This document shows, piece by piece, positions 20,320 through 33,035 of a stretch of 64,000 bases of DNA. Position numbers and translations under genes: made by a program. Location of the stretch: the NCBI GenBank assembly GCA_018907035.1, contig JACCIC010000165.1, positions 1 to 64,000 of the forward strand, read 5' to 3'. Every line of letters begins with the position of its first letter. Within the stretch, counting starts at the first letter, position 1. The notes under the pieces are model-generated. The model saw only the letters and a program-made list of their open reading frames with translations, searched no databases and was not told the DNA's origin. This stretch comes from Sycobia sp. Sy_11 (Eukaryota > Arthropoda > Insecta > Hymenoptera > Epichrysomallidae).

Positions 20320-20580
20320 TAAGCTACTCATCTTTTATTGCACCCCCGCTGCCAGCCTATTGTCTCGACAAGCTTTTCCTCTGCACGCGCCGAAGACAGT
20401 CGTCTCCGCCCTCGATCGCACCATCGCATGAGCTCGAAAAACAGCATCTGGAATATCGCACGAAACGGCCAGTACCTCGCATTGGCCGCCAGAGACCCTC
20501 GTTCTCAGTCGAAAATTTTTACTGCAGTCTGGCCCATAAGTGTCGGTGATCTCCCCTTATTATCTCTGGTCAAACCGAGA
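20320..20580. repeat. Dispersed repeat R1, copy in + orientation
   Basis: Reverse complement of much of 13690-13830. The shared order is a cysteine-poor GC block, gagctcgaaaaacagcatct, ggaatatcgcacgaa, then gatctccccttattatctct. Overlapping short ORFs are not convincing. Confidence 0.55.
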
Positions 20581-20599
20581 CGAGCACGCGCTGTTATCT

Positions 20600-21295
20600 G
20601 GATTACAGTATCCTACCATTACCGATCTTAATTGGACCTTGTTCGCGGTTCTGCCGCAGCAAGCAACAGCGCCATTTTTCGAACCTTTCGTTTAGATAGG
20701 CTCTAGCAATTTCTATTCATCTCTGGATGCACCCTGATGCACCATGATGCACTTAGTCTATACTTCCTTTGTCTATGGTATGATTTATGTGAGTGACACG
20801 CTGCATTGTGTGATTAATTAGTTTTATATTGGATATTGTACGCATTATCCAAAAAAAATCGACTAATTATTTTAATGTCACGTGTTATTTTTGTACAATA
20901 GAATTCTTTTTAATTTTAATTTAATACTCTTATTATACTTTTATAGACGTATATTTTATAAATCGATAATTATGCTTGCAGTTCGAAAACAAATCATTCC
21001 AGAAATTGTAAATTAGGGTCAAAGTGTCGTGATTATTGCACGTTTACAAATAAGAAGGGCCAAAAAACAGAAAGCAAAGTATAAGACGACAAGCTAAAAA
21101 ATTGATGAAAAAGTGTAATTTGTTTATGGTTATTGTGCACAAGTGTTTCTTATTGTTGACGGAAAATATTGAATTATTAGTCATTCAAGTTATTACAATT
21201 ATTATCTAAATTATACTTATGTAGATTTTCAACAAGTTTAAAAAATTAATAATTAGATAAGATAAAATCAAAAAGGAAAAGACCATTTTAGAGAC
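20600..21295 (+). promoter_or_regulatory. Presumed promoter and 5' UTR of the CREBRF-like gene
   Basis: A non-repetitive, mixed-composition segment just upstream of the CREBRF ATG. It includes GCCGCAGCAAGCAACAGCG at about 20653 and a GCGCCATTTTT word. The 21.0-21.29 kb part has no ATG-initiated ORF of note. The ATG at 21296 has a purine at -3 and G at +4. There is no direct evidence of the transcription start; the call rests on position. Confidence 0.3.
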
Positions 21296-21956
21296 ATGGG
21301 AGATACGATACATTCAGAGTTTATTTTAGAAGTAGGAGGTGTAGATAATGTTAAGCAGGAATCTGTAGTTTGCTCTGGCCTAATTCAAGAAATGGGTGCA
21401 TCATCTGCTTCTGTTCCAATTCCAGGAGGTCATCGAGCTGTTAGAACTGCCTATGACCAATTTTCACCTTCTCCTTTAACTAACTCAGCTTTATGGGGTG
21501 GCAATCATCCTCGAGATTTTATATTTGAATCACCCTTTAAGGCAGAAGTTCAAGATTCAATTGATCCAATGTTATCTTTCAAAATGGATGACGATGATAT
21601 TTTTCAAGTTGACAAAGCTGACTTGATTCAGGGCCCAACGCTAGCCGAACTGAATGCAAATGATGATACATTGTTAGATTTAAATTTTGATGATTTACTG
21701 TTACCAGATGAAAACATGCAATCTATGCGTAATACACAGTCTGTAGATATTCCAATGAGTAGTTCACATCCAGTTACAAGTTTGAATAGTTATAATACGT
21801 CTAGCAGCTTTTCACAACCAGTACAAGGAAATCGTAGCTGTTCTCAGTATTCCAATATATCTGGAACTGTTTACAATAGTGCCATGGGAATTTTTGACAC
21901 ATCAGATGCAACTAGTCCACCATTATTTCCTAGTTCAGAAACTAGTAACGTTGCAG
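21296..21956 (+). CDS. CREBRF: CREBRF/REPTOR-like transcription regulator, first coding exon
   Basis: This exon codes for about 220 residues of the N-terminal region of the insect homologue of CREB3 regulatory factor (REPTOR in Drosophila, which drives transcription when TORC1 is inhibited). It is rich in acidic and hydrophobic patches typical of activation domains, for example DSIDPMLSFKMDDDDIF and LLDLNFDDLLLPDENM. The start ATG has good context (gacATGg). The open frame runs on to 22030, but the coding match ends at GCAG/GTGTTT, so I place the splice donor at 21957. The exon ends in phase 1 and joins in frame to 45373. The downstream tail of the open frame (VLLLIFFYFFILY) is intron translation, not a membrane segment. 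Confidence 0.85.
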
Positions 21957-22384
21957 GTGTTTTATTGTTAATTTTCTTCTATTTCTTTATTCTTTATGAG
22001 AAATATTATTCTATATTAGCTTATCTTTGATTGTTTTTTAATTTCTCTATGCAGTTTTAGTAAATTTTTTACTAAAAGTTTTACTATTAGTAAAATATAA
22101 TATAATTGCTTATTATTAACTTTTTAAATAATCACAAATATTTATAATTTTAAAAAGTATTTTAAAAAATTAAATAATATTAAGATTTATATAAACTAAA
22201 ATATGCTCTTCAAAATTTTATATATATATTATAATAGAATAAATATTTCAATAATATTAAACACATTATTTATCACATCATTATACATCATAGTAAATAA
22301 AAAATAGAAATTATTTAATCCATAGTTAATTATACTTGCATATTTATATATAATAAAATCAATAAAAGTTGTCAAGAATAATAG

Positions 22385-22515
22385 CTTTGTGCTCATTTAT
22401 TCATAGGAATACCATGCATATATGGTTTGAAAAAATAACTTGACATATACTTGTCGATTTGACTTTAAAAAGTTTATAGTAATTTAATTAAATAACAAAT
22501 GTTAGGCAATAGTAG
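22385..22515 (+). repeat. Diverged copy of the 37.6-37.8 kb repeat
   Basis: CTCATTTATT..., CTTGACATATACTTG, and TTTAAAAAGTTTATAGTAAT match the order of words at 37610-37735 (ctcatttattt, tttgacaagtacttg, tttgaaaagcttatggtaat). Confidence 0.5.
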
Positions 22516-23373
22516 CCTTCTAAGTAAAGTATGCAAAATTAACTGTAGTTCCAAGATCAAATATAAGTTTTTGAGAATGTTTTAAGCTTTTGCACTTATT
22601 GTGCCTGATTAACATATGTCCCATTTATTTAGTAACATAGTAATTTTCGAAATAATTATTTAAAGATGGATTTGTGTGTCAATTCATGTTTCTTTGTTTC
22701 TTTATAAAACTTTCTAAAACTAAATCTCTAAACACTATCTTTCTAAACACTAAAAACAATGTTTTTGTAGTTACCTTACCATTTTCATCAGGTCTTTGGT
22801 TAAAATTAATACATTAAAATTCTTGGCAATGTACAGCATTTGTAATTAATCTAAAGGATGCACAAACATCAGAATTTACTTATTAAAAAGTTGTTATAAC
22901 AATTCTGTTAATTATCATATTATTACAATTCCAATATAAATAGTCCTTCTAAGTAAAGTATGCAAAATTAACTGTAGTTCCAAGATCAAATATAAGTTTT
23001 TGAGAATGTTTTAAGCTTTTGCACTTATTGTGCCTGATTAACATATGTCCCATTTATTTAGTAACATAGTAATTTTCGAAATAATTATTTAAAGATGGAT
23101 TTGTGTGTCAATTCATGTTTCTTTGTTTCTTTATAAAACTTTCTAAAACTAAATCTCTAAACACTATCTTTCTAAACACTAAAAACAATGTTTTTGTAGT
23201 TACCTTACCATTTTCATCAGGTCTTTGGTTAAAATTAATACATTAAAATTCTTGGCAATGTACAGCATTTGTAATTAATCTAAAGGATGCACAAACATCA
23301 GAATTTACTTATTAAAAAGTTGTTATAACAATTCTGTTAATTATCATATTATTACAATTCCAATATAAATAGT
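22516..23373 (+). repeat. Perfect-looking 429-bp tandem duplication in intron 1
   Basis: 22516-22944 (CCTTCTAAGTAAAG... to ...CCAATATAAATAGT) is repeated at 22945-23373. By eye I find no difference inside the copies. Non-coding. Confidence 0.9.
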
Positions 23374-23599
23374 CTAATTAAAGTAAAATAAAATTTTTTC
23401 AATTTAGAAAGTCCAATTTTCGAACAGTATTCAATAGGAGTCAAACAATAATAGAGTAAAGTAATTTTCTTTTCATTGTCTGGTTCATTTTCCAGTTCAT
23501 TTTCAAGGATTATAATATTAGTTTAGTACAAGTTAGATTTGACTAACAGTTTATTCATTGAAGATGAACTAGAAGAGTATCAAACATAAGACACTTAAG

Positions 23600-23830
23600 G
23601 TAAATTTAAATTTATGGGGTGGGGTGGGTCAGTCAGGTTGTCTTTTACTGACATAGAATATGGATTATTTTATTTTTAATTTTTAATTAAATTTAATGTT
23701 TAGTTTATTTTTAGTAGTATTTCCATTTCAGAATCTACAGGGATGATTATAAACAAGGACAGACTAACTGTCATTATAACATAATAGTATACTATTCTAT
23801 AAAGACTGTAAAAATGATAAAAATAGTTAT
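23600..23830 (-). mobile_element. MITE copy related to 10.05 and 62.5 kb
   Basis: One end contains ggtcagtcaggttgtctttt and ctgacatagaat. The other contains TTTCAGAATCTACAGGGATG, AACAAGGACAGACTAACTGT and TATAAAGACTGTAAAAATGA. These match, in reverse orientation, the ends of the 62.5 kb copy. Confidence 0.55.
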
Positions 23831-26140
23831 TAATTCAATATATTTAATCTCTTGTCTCTTATAAAAACGTAAAGAAAATTTCAAATATATAAACATATCT
23901 ACATTGAGAAGCTCTTTATATTAAATACTATAATTACGGTTTTTTTAATTTTTAGTAGTAGTAAGAGTCATTCGTTTTATTTTTATTGAATTACTCATTC
24001 ATAACATTCGTTTGAAATGTTCATTTTTTAACAAATAAAAAAAAATATAATCATAATTCAATGTTGCAATTTTTGAAAAAATAAGAAATTTTAAAAATTT
24101 CAACCTTTTTTATTTCAGGACCAAAATTTACTTCTGAATTATTTAAAAATATTAAATATATACATATAAAATATATATTCTACCAAGACTTATTTTTCTT
24201 TCATTTGTAAAATCAGAGATCAGCAAAGCTACAGGCATTCTATTAGTTAGAAGTTTCTTTTACTTTAGTTTATTCATGTAAAAAAAGAATAACCAATGAG
24301 AGACTTTGCATTTATTAATTTAGTTTTATAATGTACTAATATCAACGATAAATAATCATAGTAGGAAAAATTCAATTATGGAAAATAAGTATAGGTGATT
24401 GATGAATGATACTCTGAATTTCATTCTCTTGAACATTTATCCCAAAAATGTTAGAAATTCTTTGTATTGAAATAATTCGAAATTTATGATCCTATGCAAT
24501 TTAAAATTATAAATTGTAATATTTTCAATAAATTAAAAGAGAAATTCAAAATTCTAATATTTTATTGGCAAATAATGAAACAATGCAATTCTTGAAAATT
24601 TTTAAGCATTAAGTGATTCAGTTTGATTTCTTATTCTGCTTTGATTTAAAAATTTTTGTTTTATGTTCTATATTTATATCAAAAATGGAAATATTAAAAT
24701 CTATGTCAATATCAGGATGTATCTGTACAGGAAATATTAATAAAAATTTCCTATACATTGCAAAGAAAAAATCCAATATTTTGCTATTTTGGTATCATAA
24801 ATTATCAGAAATCCATAACAGGCGAGTGGATAAGTATAAAAAATATAATTGTAAATCAACAATTAATTATATAAACAAATAGAAAGTACTCAGCACCAAG
24901 ACTATAAATAAAAATTATATTTTTCTTTAATTATTCAATAGTTAAATTGAATTTGATCTATATTATTACAGGATAATATCTATAGGAATGTAGATTTACA
25001 CGTAAAGTAATTTTTACATACATGTTATTAATTGTTTAATGTCGGTTCAATTATTATCTTGGACAAGACCAAGATAGGGGATGCTAGTAATATTATATTT
25101 AAATTATAAAAGACAATAATATCAATCTAATAATTAATATTTACATTTATTATGTCCTCGAACTATAATGTTTTACAGTTTAATTATAGTCAATGCATTG
25201 TTTCAATTAATAGTTATATTAAAAAAAGTAAGGAGTGAGGCATTCCACTGCTAGATTTGGAATATTTATTTTTTTCTATGTAGAACATTATTAAAAATTG
25301 CATCTCTTTTGCATTCATGTCATGATTTCCCATAAATATTATTGTATATAATTAGGGTTTTAAAGTAGAACAATTTTATAAAATTTAGTAATTAAGATTC
25401 TCCTTTTACTAAAAAATTTTCAGAAGAACGTCCCGTAAGTATACATCAAGTTATTATTTAAGCTGCAAAAAATACTGAATTCCAATATTATGAATCGCTT
25501 CACACTTTATGCAAAGTAAAAATTTGTAAGCAAGTAGGCTTCATAATATTCATTTGTAATTAAATTTGTTATCCTTTGATTGTTCTTCAAGTCTGATTGA
25601 AAATTGTCATAATAGGCTTTCTTTCCTGTTTCTAATACACTACATATTCAAAGTGTATATTTATGAAATATTATAATTCGTAAATTTGACATAATAAAGA
25701 TAATGGTAGGTGAATATCTACTGTTATAATATTAAGTTTTACTGTTTAATATCTAATCGGTTGAAGAGTTAATTCATAGAAGAAATGAAAAAAATAATTC
25801 CATGTTTAAAGCTTTACTAAACTAGAGAAGATCGTAAAATCAGTTTTCTACAATTTAGAATTGTCACGTAGAAAATTACACAGTTCAATTACACAAGCCG
25901 ACAAAATTCAACGAAACTTTACACCCATAAGCAGAACCTAGCATATCCGAAGGATTTTGATGTGCAGAATCCGAAGCTGAACAAGAATTATTCCGTCATT
26001 TCCGGTGTGATTGAGAGATTGTGTTGGTAGGACTAATTTTGGGTTGCATTCTATAGTAGTAAATCTCACTAATTTATGTTTAATTTTTGAGAACGATTTC
26101 TCGGTTAGTATACATTTAAAAGCCTACTGAACAAGACGCC
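23831..26140. other. Intron 1 segment, AT-rich
   Basis: Nothing recognised except scattered A/T runs. The 89-codon ORF at 24613 shows no motif and AT-driven codons. Confidence 0.5.
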
Positions 26141-26154
26141 TCTGTTGCTTACGT

Positions 26155-26345
26155 GAACATGGAAAAAGCATAAAAGCGTCTGATCATCAAATATTTCTAT
26201 TCAAAAGGACTAACACCACTTCAAATTATAGAAGAACTAGCTTTTATATTGAGACTCCGCTTCACGATACTTAACGGTTAATCAATGGCTGTCTGAATTT
26301 AAAAGTCACACGAGCTGACAAATCTCTTCAGTGTAATCGCTCTTC
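26155..26345 (+). pseudogene. Mariner transposase N-terminal remnant
   Basis: In one frame the text reads KRLIIKYFYSKGLTPLQIIEEL, then after a frame change ASRYLTVNQWLSEFKSHTS and a stop. This is the pattern of the first helix-turn-helix of mariner-family transposases (IKxLxLKGxxPxxIxEEL ... YxTVxxWxxEFKxGRTS). Only about 60 codons are recognisable. Confidence 0.55.
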
Positions 26346-28064
26346 TAGTCCGCTCTTCTAAATTAGGGTTTTGATTCAACATTTTCTCCAACGCCAATTT
26401 TTTTGCACTAAATGATAGCTGAGGATGTGTAGAATAAGACCCTAAATTATAGGGGTCGTAACCCATCGGCGACGTGTTTATTTATTGTAAAATAGTGCAA
26501 AAAATGTTCTTTTTTTACTTTTTCTTCAATAGTTTAAAAACTATTGCTCTAATGAAAAAATGTTTCGTATAAAAGTTGTGCAAAACATAATTCTGAAAGT
26601 ACATTAAAAATTCTGTACGTACATTAAAAACTTAAAAAATCAATTTTTCAATTGTTAAATAAATGATGAAAATGGAAAAATTTTCTATATTCAAAGAGCT
26701 ATAAAATTTGTTTAAACAATTGAAATTCAATAGATGTTTTGCTATCTACTCATAATGTGTTTCAAATTACGAAGTATAATTTCAATATGACAACCATTGC
26801 AAAATTATTTATATTGAAAATTAACGATTGCGAAGATCGCCAACGGTTTGGAATTTTTCAATGCAGTAAAATATATGTGTTAGAGAATATTAATAGTAAT
26901 CAAACTAAATATGTATATTGCTTAAAGTGATAAACACCGTTGCTAGGGATTATATGTCGTAAATTTTTAATGCTAGAACATTAAAACAAAATGCATCTTA
27001 TTACGCTTAAAAAAAGAAAAATTTTGAGCCCTTGCACATTTTCATACGACCTATAGAAGTTGAGAAAATTTTTGTTTAAACTATTATTTATTACTTGTCA
27101 TTTAATTAACATTTTAACTTGAAATTTGGCAAGGTGCAAGTAAAAAGGTTCATCTATCTTTACATTTATTAATGCATTCTAAGCGATTAATAATTATGTT
27201 AAAATGAAATATTTTTAAAAATTTTTACGCGTGTGATCAGCGACAACCGGTGGCGGCTTATCTCTCCGTCACCGCCTAGTGAACATGCGCACATTCGCGC
27301 ACAACGTCATAGACGGCTCCAGCTACGTCGCTGTCGATCTTAGATGTAAAATAGTATATCTTATTCATAAAAGCTACTATTTCGATGATTTTTTTAAAAT
27401 GAACTTTATTTTTTCTGACCTTCACAGTATTCTTGGGTTTAATACGATAATTCTATTATATACAATGTGTAATAACATAATTTAATTCTTTTAAACTTTA
27501 TATTGGTTTATTTTACAATCTCAACTTACTTTTAGTTCATCTTAGAAAGACAGAAGATAATCCAAAACATTTTTTGTGCGCAAGTTTTATTGTACTTGTA
27601 GAAAAGGTAAAGAAGATGAAGGAGATTAAAAAGGAAAATCGTTTCTGAACACTTGTTATAAAAAAGGGAGTGATATCTTCCAGATTCAGGATTATGGGTA
27701 AGCTCAAACCCACAATTTAGTCTACTGTGAAATTTACAGCGCGCGCGGGCGATAAATACAATAATCGAGCAGCTTTCGAATAAAATATTATGTGATAGCA
27801 CAATCTTGTATTTGCAACAAAAAGGAAAAATCTTTTAAACTTATTTATTTTATTTGATTTAGCCAATAGTCAATACACAAATTAAACTGTTCGAACGTTC
27901 GAGATACATGTGCACAAGACATATAAATGCCTAAACATGAACATATCATAAATAAGTTTAAAAATAGATACAAAAGATTAACCGAAAAACAACAATCGAA
28001 ATAACGTAAATTATATTTAAAAAAATAAAAACTTCGTACTTAATAAAACTAAATTCGAAAACTA
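26346..28064. other. Intron 1 segment without recognised genes
   Basis: AT-rich. 27236-27345 is a short GC-rich island containing an ORF start at 27279, with no recognisable domain. Confidence 0.4.
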
Positions 28065-29330
28065 TTAGGTGTACAAATAAGTTCCCGCCGTTTTTTTATA
28101 AAGAATTTATTGTAAAAAAAGGTATAAATAATGTCATTCAAAATATTGCCCATCACTTTCTACTACTTTTGACCATCATTCGGGCAGAAAGTGGATATCC
28201 TGTCTAAAAAATTGCTCATCTTTTAAGGCAATCCACGGATGGACTCATTTCATCAATTCCTCGTAAGAAGCCTCAGCCAGATCATGATTCATCGACCGGA
28301 ATAGGTGGTAGCCTGAAGGAACAATGTCTGGTAAAATCAGGGAATGGGGTAGGACGTCCTAATTCAGTGCTTCTAACGTTTCCTTTACGATTTTTGCAAC
28401 ATGTGGCCAAGCGTTCTCATGCTGAAAAATGACTTTATCGTGCCTTTTGGCATATTGTGGACGTTTAATCTTCAATGCTCGGTTCAATTGCATCAGCTGT
28501 TGTTCGTAACGTTCCCCGGTGACGGTTTGATTGTGTTGGAGTAGTTCGTAATAGATTAGTCCAAGCTGATCCCATAAAATGCACAGCATTAGCTTCTTGC
28601 CATGAATGTTTGGCTTAGTCATCGAAGTAGAGGCATATCCGGGCTTACCCCACGATTTCGTACACTTTGGGTTTTCGTAGTGAATCCATTTTTCGTCTCC
28701 CGTCACGACTCAATGTAGAAATCCTTTGTGATTTTGGCTTTTGAACAATTGTTCGCAAGTGAATAAGCGACGCTCGACGTTATTTAGCTTCAGTTCGTAA
28801 GGAACCCAATTTCCTTGTTTTTAGACCATACCCACGGTTTTGAGACGTTGTGAAATAGTTTGCTGAGTCACTTCTAACTCTTGTGCAAATTCTTCTTACG
28901 TTTGGCATAGATCTTCCTCCAGTAAAGCTTCCAATTTTATCTCACCATACACTTTGGGCCTTCCACTGCGTGTTTTGTCCTCCACGTCAAAATCACCACT
29001 TTTAAATTTTTGGAACCACTCCCGACAACTTCTTTCACTCAAATTAATATCACCATATGCTTCTATGAGTAGTCGATGTGTTTCAGCTGCAGATTGCTTT
29101 AAATGAAAGAAGTAAATTAACAATTCCCGCAAGTGACGCTTACTTGGCGCAAAATTCGACATCTAAACAGGAGGAAAACTAAGTGATGTTAGCAAAAAGT
29201 CAGAGGTATTAAAATGTTATAGTGTTTCCAGATGTCAACATATACTATACGACTTTTTACAACTGACATTTTGGATGTTATCTTATCGGTGGCGCCATAT
29301 TCTTCAAAAGGGCAAATAGATTGAAACTAT
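28065..29330 (-). mobile_element. Mariner element, family M1, defective
   Basis: The left TIR begins TTAGGTGTACAAATAAGTTC after TA at 28063-28064. The right end is decayed but keeps ggcgccatattcttc, equivalent to the region just inside the TIR in the 49.4 and 51.6 kb copies. Transposase pieces on the - strand are 29162-28896 (helix-turn-helix, SAAETHRLLIEAYGDINLSE) and 28706-28359 (TGDEKWIHYEN; QHENAWPH). The second catalytic Asp is Glu here (HEN for HDN). Stops and frameshifts separate the pieces. Confidence 0.85.
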
Positions 29331-30492
29331 AGTCAGTTATATAAGAGCTTGGTCCACTTTACTGACTGGCAATGAATGATTTCTCTTTAATTCCTTCGCA
29401 AGCGGATAGAGAGAAACTTTGTCCTTGATGCATTGTCAACAAAGATTCAGTTATCATTGATCTTTTGAAAGAGAATCACGTTAAACGCAAGAGCGGCTAC
29501 TAAATATATGAGAAAGTCGAAGGCATTTATACAGAAGTGGATACAGCGATATAAAGTGGCTAAAATGTCGATGATTTACCAAAATGTGGGTAGATAGGAA
29601 AAGTGGACAAAAAATATGGAAAAAGAATAGTGAATCTGTTTTCGCGGAATCCTGCTTGGACATTGCGGCAAGGACAAGCAAAATGAATGGAAAAAAGTTT
29701 AGATATATCCTAGAAAATTATTCGAACACATTTTCGTACTCGTGGCCTGAAATGGAGCAACACAATGAAGAAGCCTCTGTTGACTGAAAAACATGTTACA
29801 AAGTGACTGACTTAGGTGCATGGGAATATTGATAGAGATTTTGCAAATGTCATTTTTACTGATGAATGTTCTATATTGGCACGTTGTGACCTCACGCGAG
29901 GCCGATCAATTTGTACCAATAGGCTTGTTCTGCGGACAGTAAAACAAGGAATAAAGGTGCATTTATTGACAACCTAAATGCCGAGTAAAATTATAAAAAT
30001 CTATAAAAAAGCTTTCCTGACATCTGCCAAACGATGCTTCATCAGAAAAAATGAAGATTAGATTCTGCAGGAGGACAACGATCCTAAGCACCGTAGCAAG
30101 CTCTGTTCTGAGTCAATCTGTATTCTGTAAGACTCAATCTGGCATCGTTATATTAGATTGGCCGTCGCAGTCGCCTGATGCAAAGCCTATTGACAATGTG
30201 TGGGCATATATTAAACAGAAGCTTCGTGGAAGACGCATACACACTTTGGAGCAGTTGTCTTATCAAATTTGTCTGATCTCGAGATCAATGCCACTAGAAT
30301 ACACCGTCAAATTAGTAGAATGCATATCTCGGAGATGCCAGACAATTATCGACGCCGATGGTGACTGGACACATTATTGATCTAATTGCATCATCGTTTG
30401 CAATGTGTACAGTCTATGTATAAACATGAAAGTTTCATCAAATAAATTTTTTTTATAAATTAATATGGCCACCCTTTTACTTGACAGACTGT
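29325..30492 (+). mobile_element. Tc1-like element, defective
   Basis: The + strand has IFTDECSILA, LQEDNDPKHRSKLC and LDWPSQSPDAKPIDNVW at 30051-30380, then LRGRRIHTLEQLSYQI. These are the D..D..E core motifs of Tc1-family transposases. Several stops interrupt the N-terminal part. The last catalytic residue, usually E in PIENVW, is D here. The right terminus ends ...CTTTTACTTGACAGACTG. The left terminus is poorly preserved. Confidence 0.8.
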
Positions 30493-30494
30493 AC

Positions 30495-30725
30495 GCCTGA
30501 AAACACTAACTAAAACTAAGTCTGAACTCAACTAAGAAACCTAAGTCCGAGAAAGTCTCCAAAAAATTTAATAATGAAAAACGAAAAAAACTAAGTTTGA
30601 CAAGAATCTACAAAAACTAAGTTTGACAAGTCCGTAAAAATTGAGCCAAATCTAAGTCCGAAAAAATTGGAAAAAAACTAAGTACGATAAAAGTGCAGAA
30701 GAAAAAACTCCGAAAAAAGTCCGAG
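30495..30725 (-). repeat. Short tandem repeat of the ctaagtccgaaaaa type
   Basis: Seven or more degenerate copies of CTAAGTyyGA(C)AA. It is the reverse complement of the CGGACTTAGAATTTTTTCG array at 39770-39965, so probably the same LTR-associated repeat in opposite orientation. Confidence 0.6.
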
Positions 30726-30913
30726 TATTGTTTTTACAACAACTCCTTTGTTAACCTTCTTACAATTATAAAACCTACAGTAACATAATCCTTATAATAA
30801 TTGAAATAAATATCGTAGTATAATTAATATTTCGGGTTCACAAATTATATTTATAAACTAGCTATTTGTTTTTAAGAAATAACGTCTTCATAACTGATGT
30901 CTTATACCTTATA

Positions 30914-30970
<57 letters not shown>
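30726..30970. repeat. AT-rich spacer ending in (TA)n
   Basis: TA run 30917-30970 forms the left flank of the next element. Confidence 0.7.
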
Positions 30971-30972
<2 letters not shown>

Positions 30973-31810
30973 GAGGGTGGGTTGACAAGTTTCCGGCCTG
31001 ACCAAGAAAAACAACGTTTTTAAGAATTTTTTTTATTTCTCAACATAAGCTCCTCCAAGGCTGTTACATTTCTCATAACGGTGTTCTAGTCTAGTAATGC
31101 CATCTCTATAGACTGATTCGTCAAGCTCCTCAAAATACCCATTTCCAGTTTCGTTACTTCTTCATTGTCCACAAATTTCTTACCGCCAAGCCATTTTTTG
31201 AAGTTAAGAAATAGATAATAGTCACTTGAGTCTAGGTTTGAAGAGTAGGAAGGGTGTCGCATCAATTTAAATTTCAGATCGTTGATTTTAATCATCGCAA
31301 CGATTGACGTGTGCGCTGGTGCGTTATCGTGATGAAACAAGATTTTTTTTCTTTGCCAGATGAGGTCGTTTAATTTTCACTTCGTGACTCCAACGTTGCA
31401 ATAAGTGTGCATAGTTTGACCAGTGATAGTTTTACCCTTTTCAAGGTAATCAATGTATATAATACCTCTTACATCCCAAAAAACAGTAGCCATAACCTTG
31501 TTTGCCGAAAAAATTGTTTTTACTTTCTTTGGAGTTATTTCCCCTGGTCCAATCCACTGTTTAGACTGTTGTTTGGTTTTAGGAGTGTAGTGGTGGACCC
31601 AAGTTTCGGCAACGGTTACGAATCGACGTAATTCGCTTGGATTACGCTTATACAACGCCAAATTGGCGGTAGAAATGGTCTTTCGAATCAATTTTTGGTG
31701 GACCGTTAGCAAACGCGGCACCCATGTTGCACAGAGCTTTTCCATATACTCAAGGTAGGCCTAGTATCGCCATCTCTTAGTCAGGCCGGAAAAATTATCA
31801 ATCCACCCTC

Positions 31811-31812
<2 letters not shown>
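30971..31812 (-). mobile_element. 842-bp mariner deletion derivative with intact TIRs (family M2)
   Basis: Inverted ends begin ACGAGGGTGG on both sides and share TTCCGGCCTGAC further in (about 33 bp). It is flanked by TA microsatellite on both sides. The - strand carries 31745-31377 (RFVTVAETWVHHYTPKTKQQ, the first catalytic region with D replaced in VAETW) and 31340-31086 (FHHDNAPAHTS and DSSDYYLF). The DNA-binding N-terminus is missing, so this is a non-autonomous copy mobilisable only in trans. Confidence 0.9.

Positions 31813-31852
<40 letters not shown>
31813..31852. repeat. (TA)n microsatellite
   Basis: Right flank of the 842-bp mariner copy. Confidence 0.9.
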
Positions 31853-31859
<7 letters not shown>

Positions 31860-33035
31860 CATACATACATACATATATATCTATGTACATATATCGTTGA
31901 ACTCCTTATATTTTAATATATACCTTATCTTTTAACGAAAAATTTGTAACTATAATTTATATCTTTGTATTAATTAAGGTTTCTACTTTAAGATTTTAAT
32001 TTTTAATCACAAGAATAGCATACCTTACCTATTTGTATGAATTTAGTCTTATAAAATTGTTGCTCCATATTAATTTATTTTATTTTTATAATTAATATAC
32101 ATTCTTAAATTATTACATTAAATTATTTATCTTGAAAATATTGCCGGATGCAACATCCATGGCTTTAAATGGTTGGTTGTAAATTAAAAAGAATAGAAGC
32201 AACCATATCGCTGAGTTGTCTCATTCTATATAATCAGTATAACTGCATTTGTACAAAGTTGAAATAGATCTACATCGTTGATAATCGTTTTTTTTTCCTT
32301 TTGCCTTTTACCGCAAGTTGGTGAACTATGTACTTCTCATTTTTGATGGTACTTGTTGAACCTGGGATCCTTTTCTGTTTTATCTTCCAATGAAATCTTT
32401 CATACTTTTCGATTTTAATACTAAATTTAGAACTGCTATAAAAAACCGTTTTATTTTCAATCTCGCAACTCATTATTTATGCATACAAATAGATACACGT
32501 ACATCCATATTTGAATATACACAGATGGTGTTACTTAAAAAAATTTACTTTCTTAAATACACTCTTATTTCACTTTTTTCCTGTTTTTCTAGTAACATGA
32601 ACTTTTTCTCTTAACGAATTAATAGTTATTAATAACGCTTTTTGATACTTATTACTCACTATTATAAATGTAAAAATAACCTAGTCACTATTCGAGATAA
32701 ATGAAATAATACTTGTTTATACTCTGTATTTTCATACAAAAGAAACATTCTTTTTTCAAAAACAATATAACTAGTAGAATAAACTTATTCTAATTTTTAA
32801 CAAAATATTGAATCTCTTTGGATCTTAATTCTACTCTTAACTACAACTTATTATTTGCTAAACATTGAATTATTTGTCGTGGAATCAAATCCTTTTATCA
32901 TAATTTCATTTGTCACAATATCTAATCACTAATTAGAACTTATAAATTTAGTCATTTAAATACAACATAATTATTATTTTGATAGTGACTGCCAATCAGA
33001 TAAATAAAATTTTTCTTTCGATTATTTTTTTTCGA
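31853..33035. other. Intron 1 segment without recognised features
   Basis: AT-rich; short ORFs lack motifs. Confidence 0.5.

Noticed and set aside
24613..24882. 89-codon ORF in intron 1
   Set aside because: AT-driven composition, no recognisable motif and no splice evidence.
27236..27485. GC-rich island with a short ORF as a possible extra exon of CREBRF
   Set aside because: The neighbouring exons already join in phase, and the ORF has no similarity to the family.
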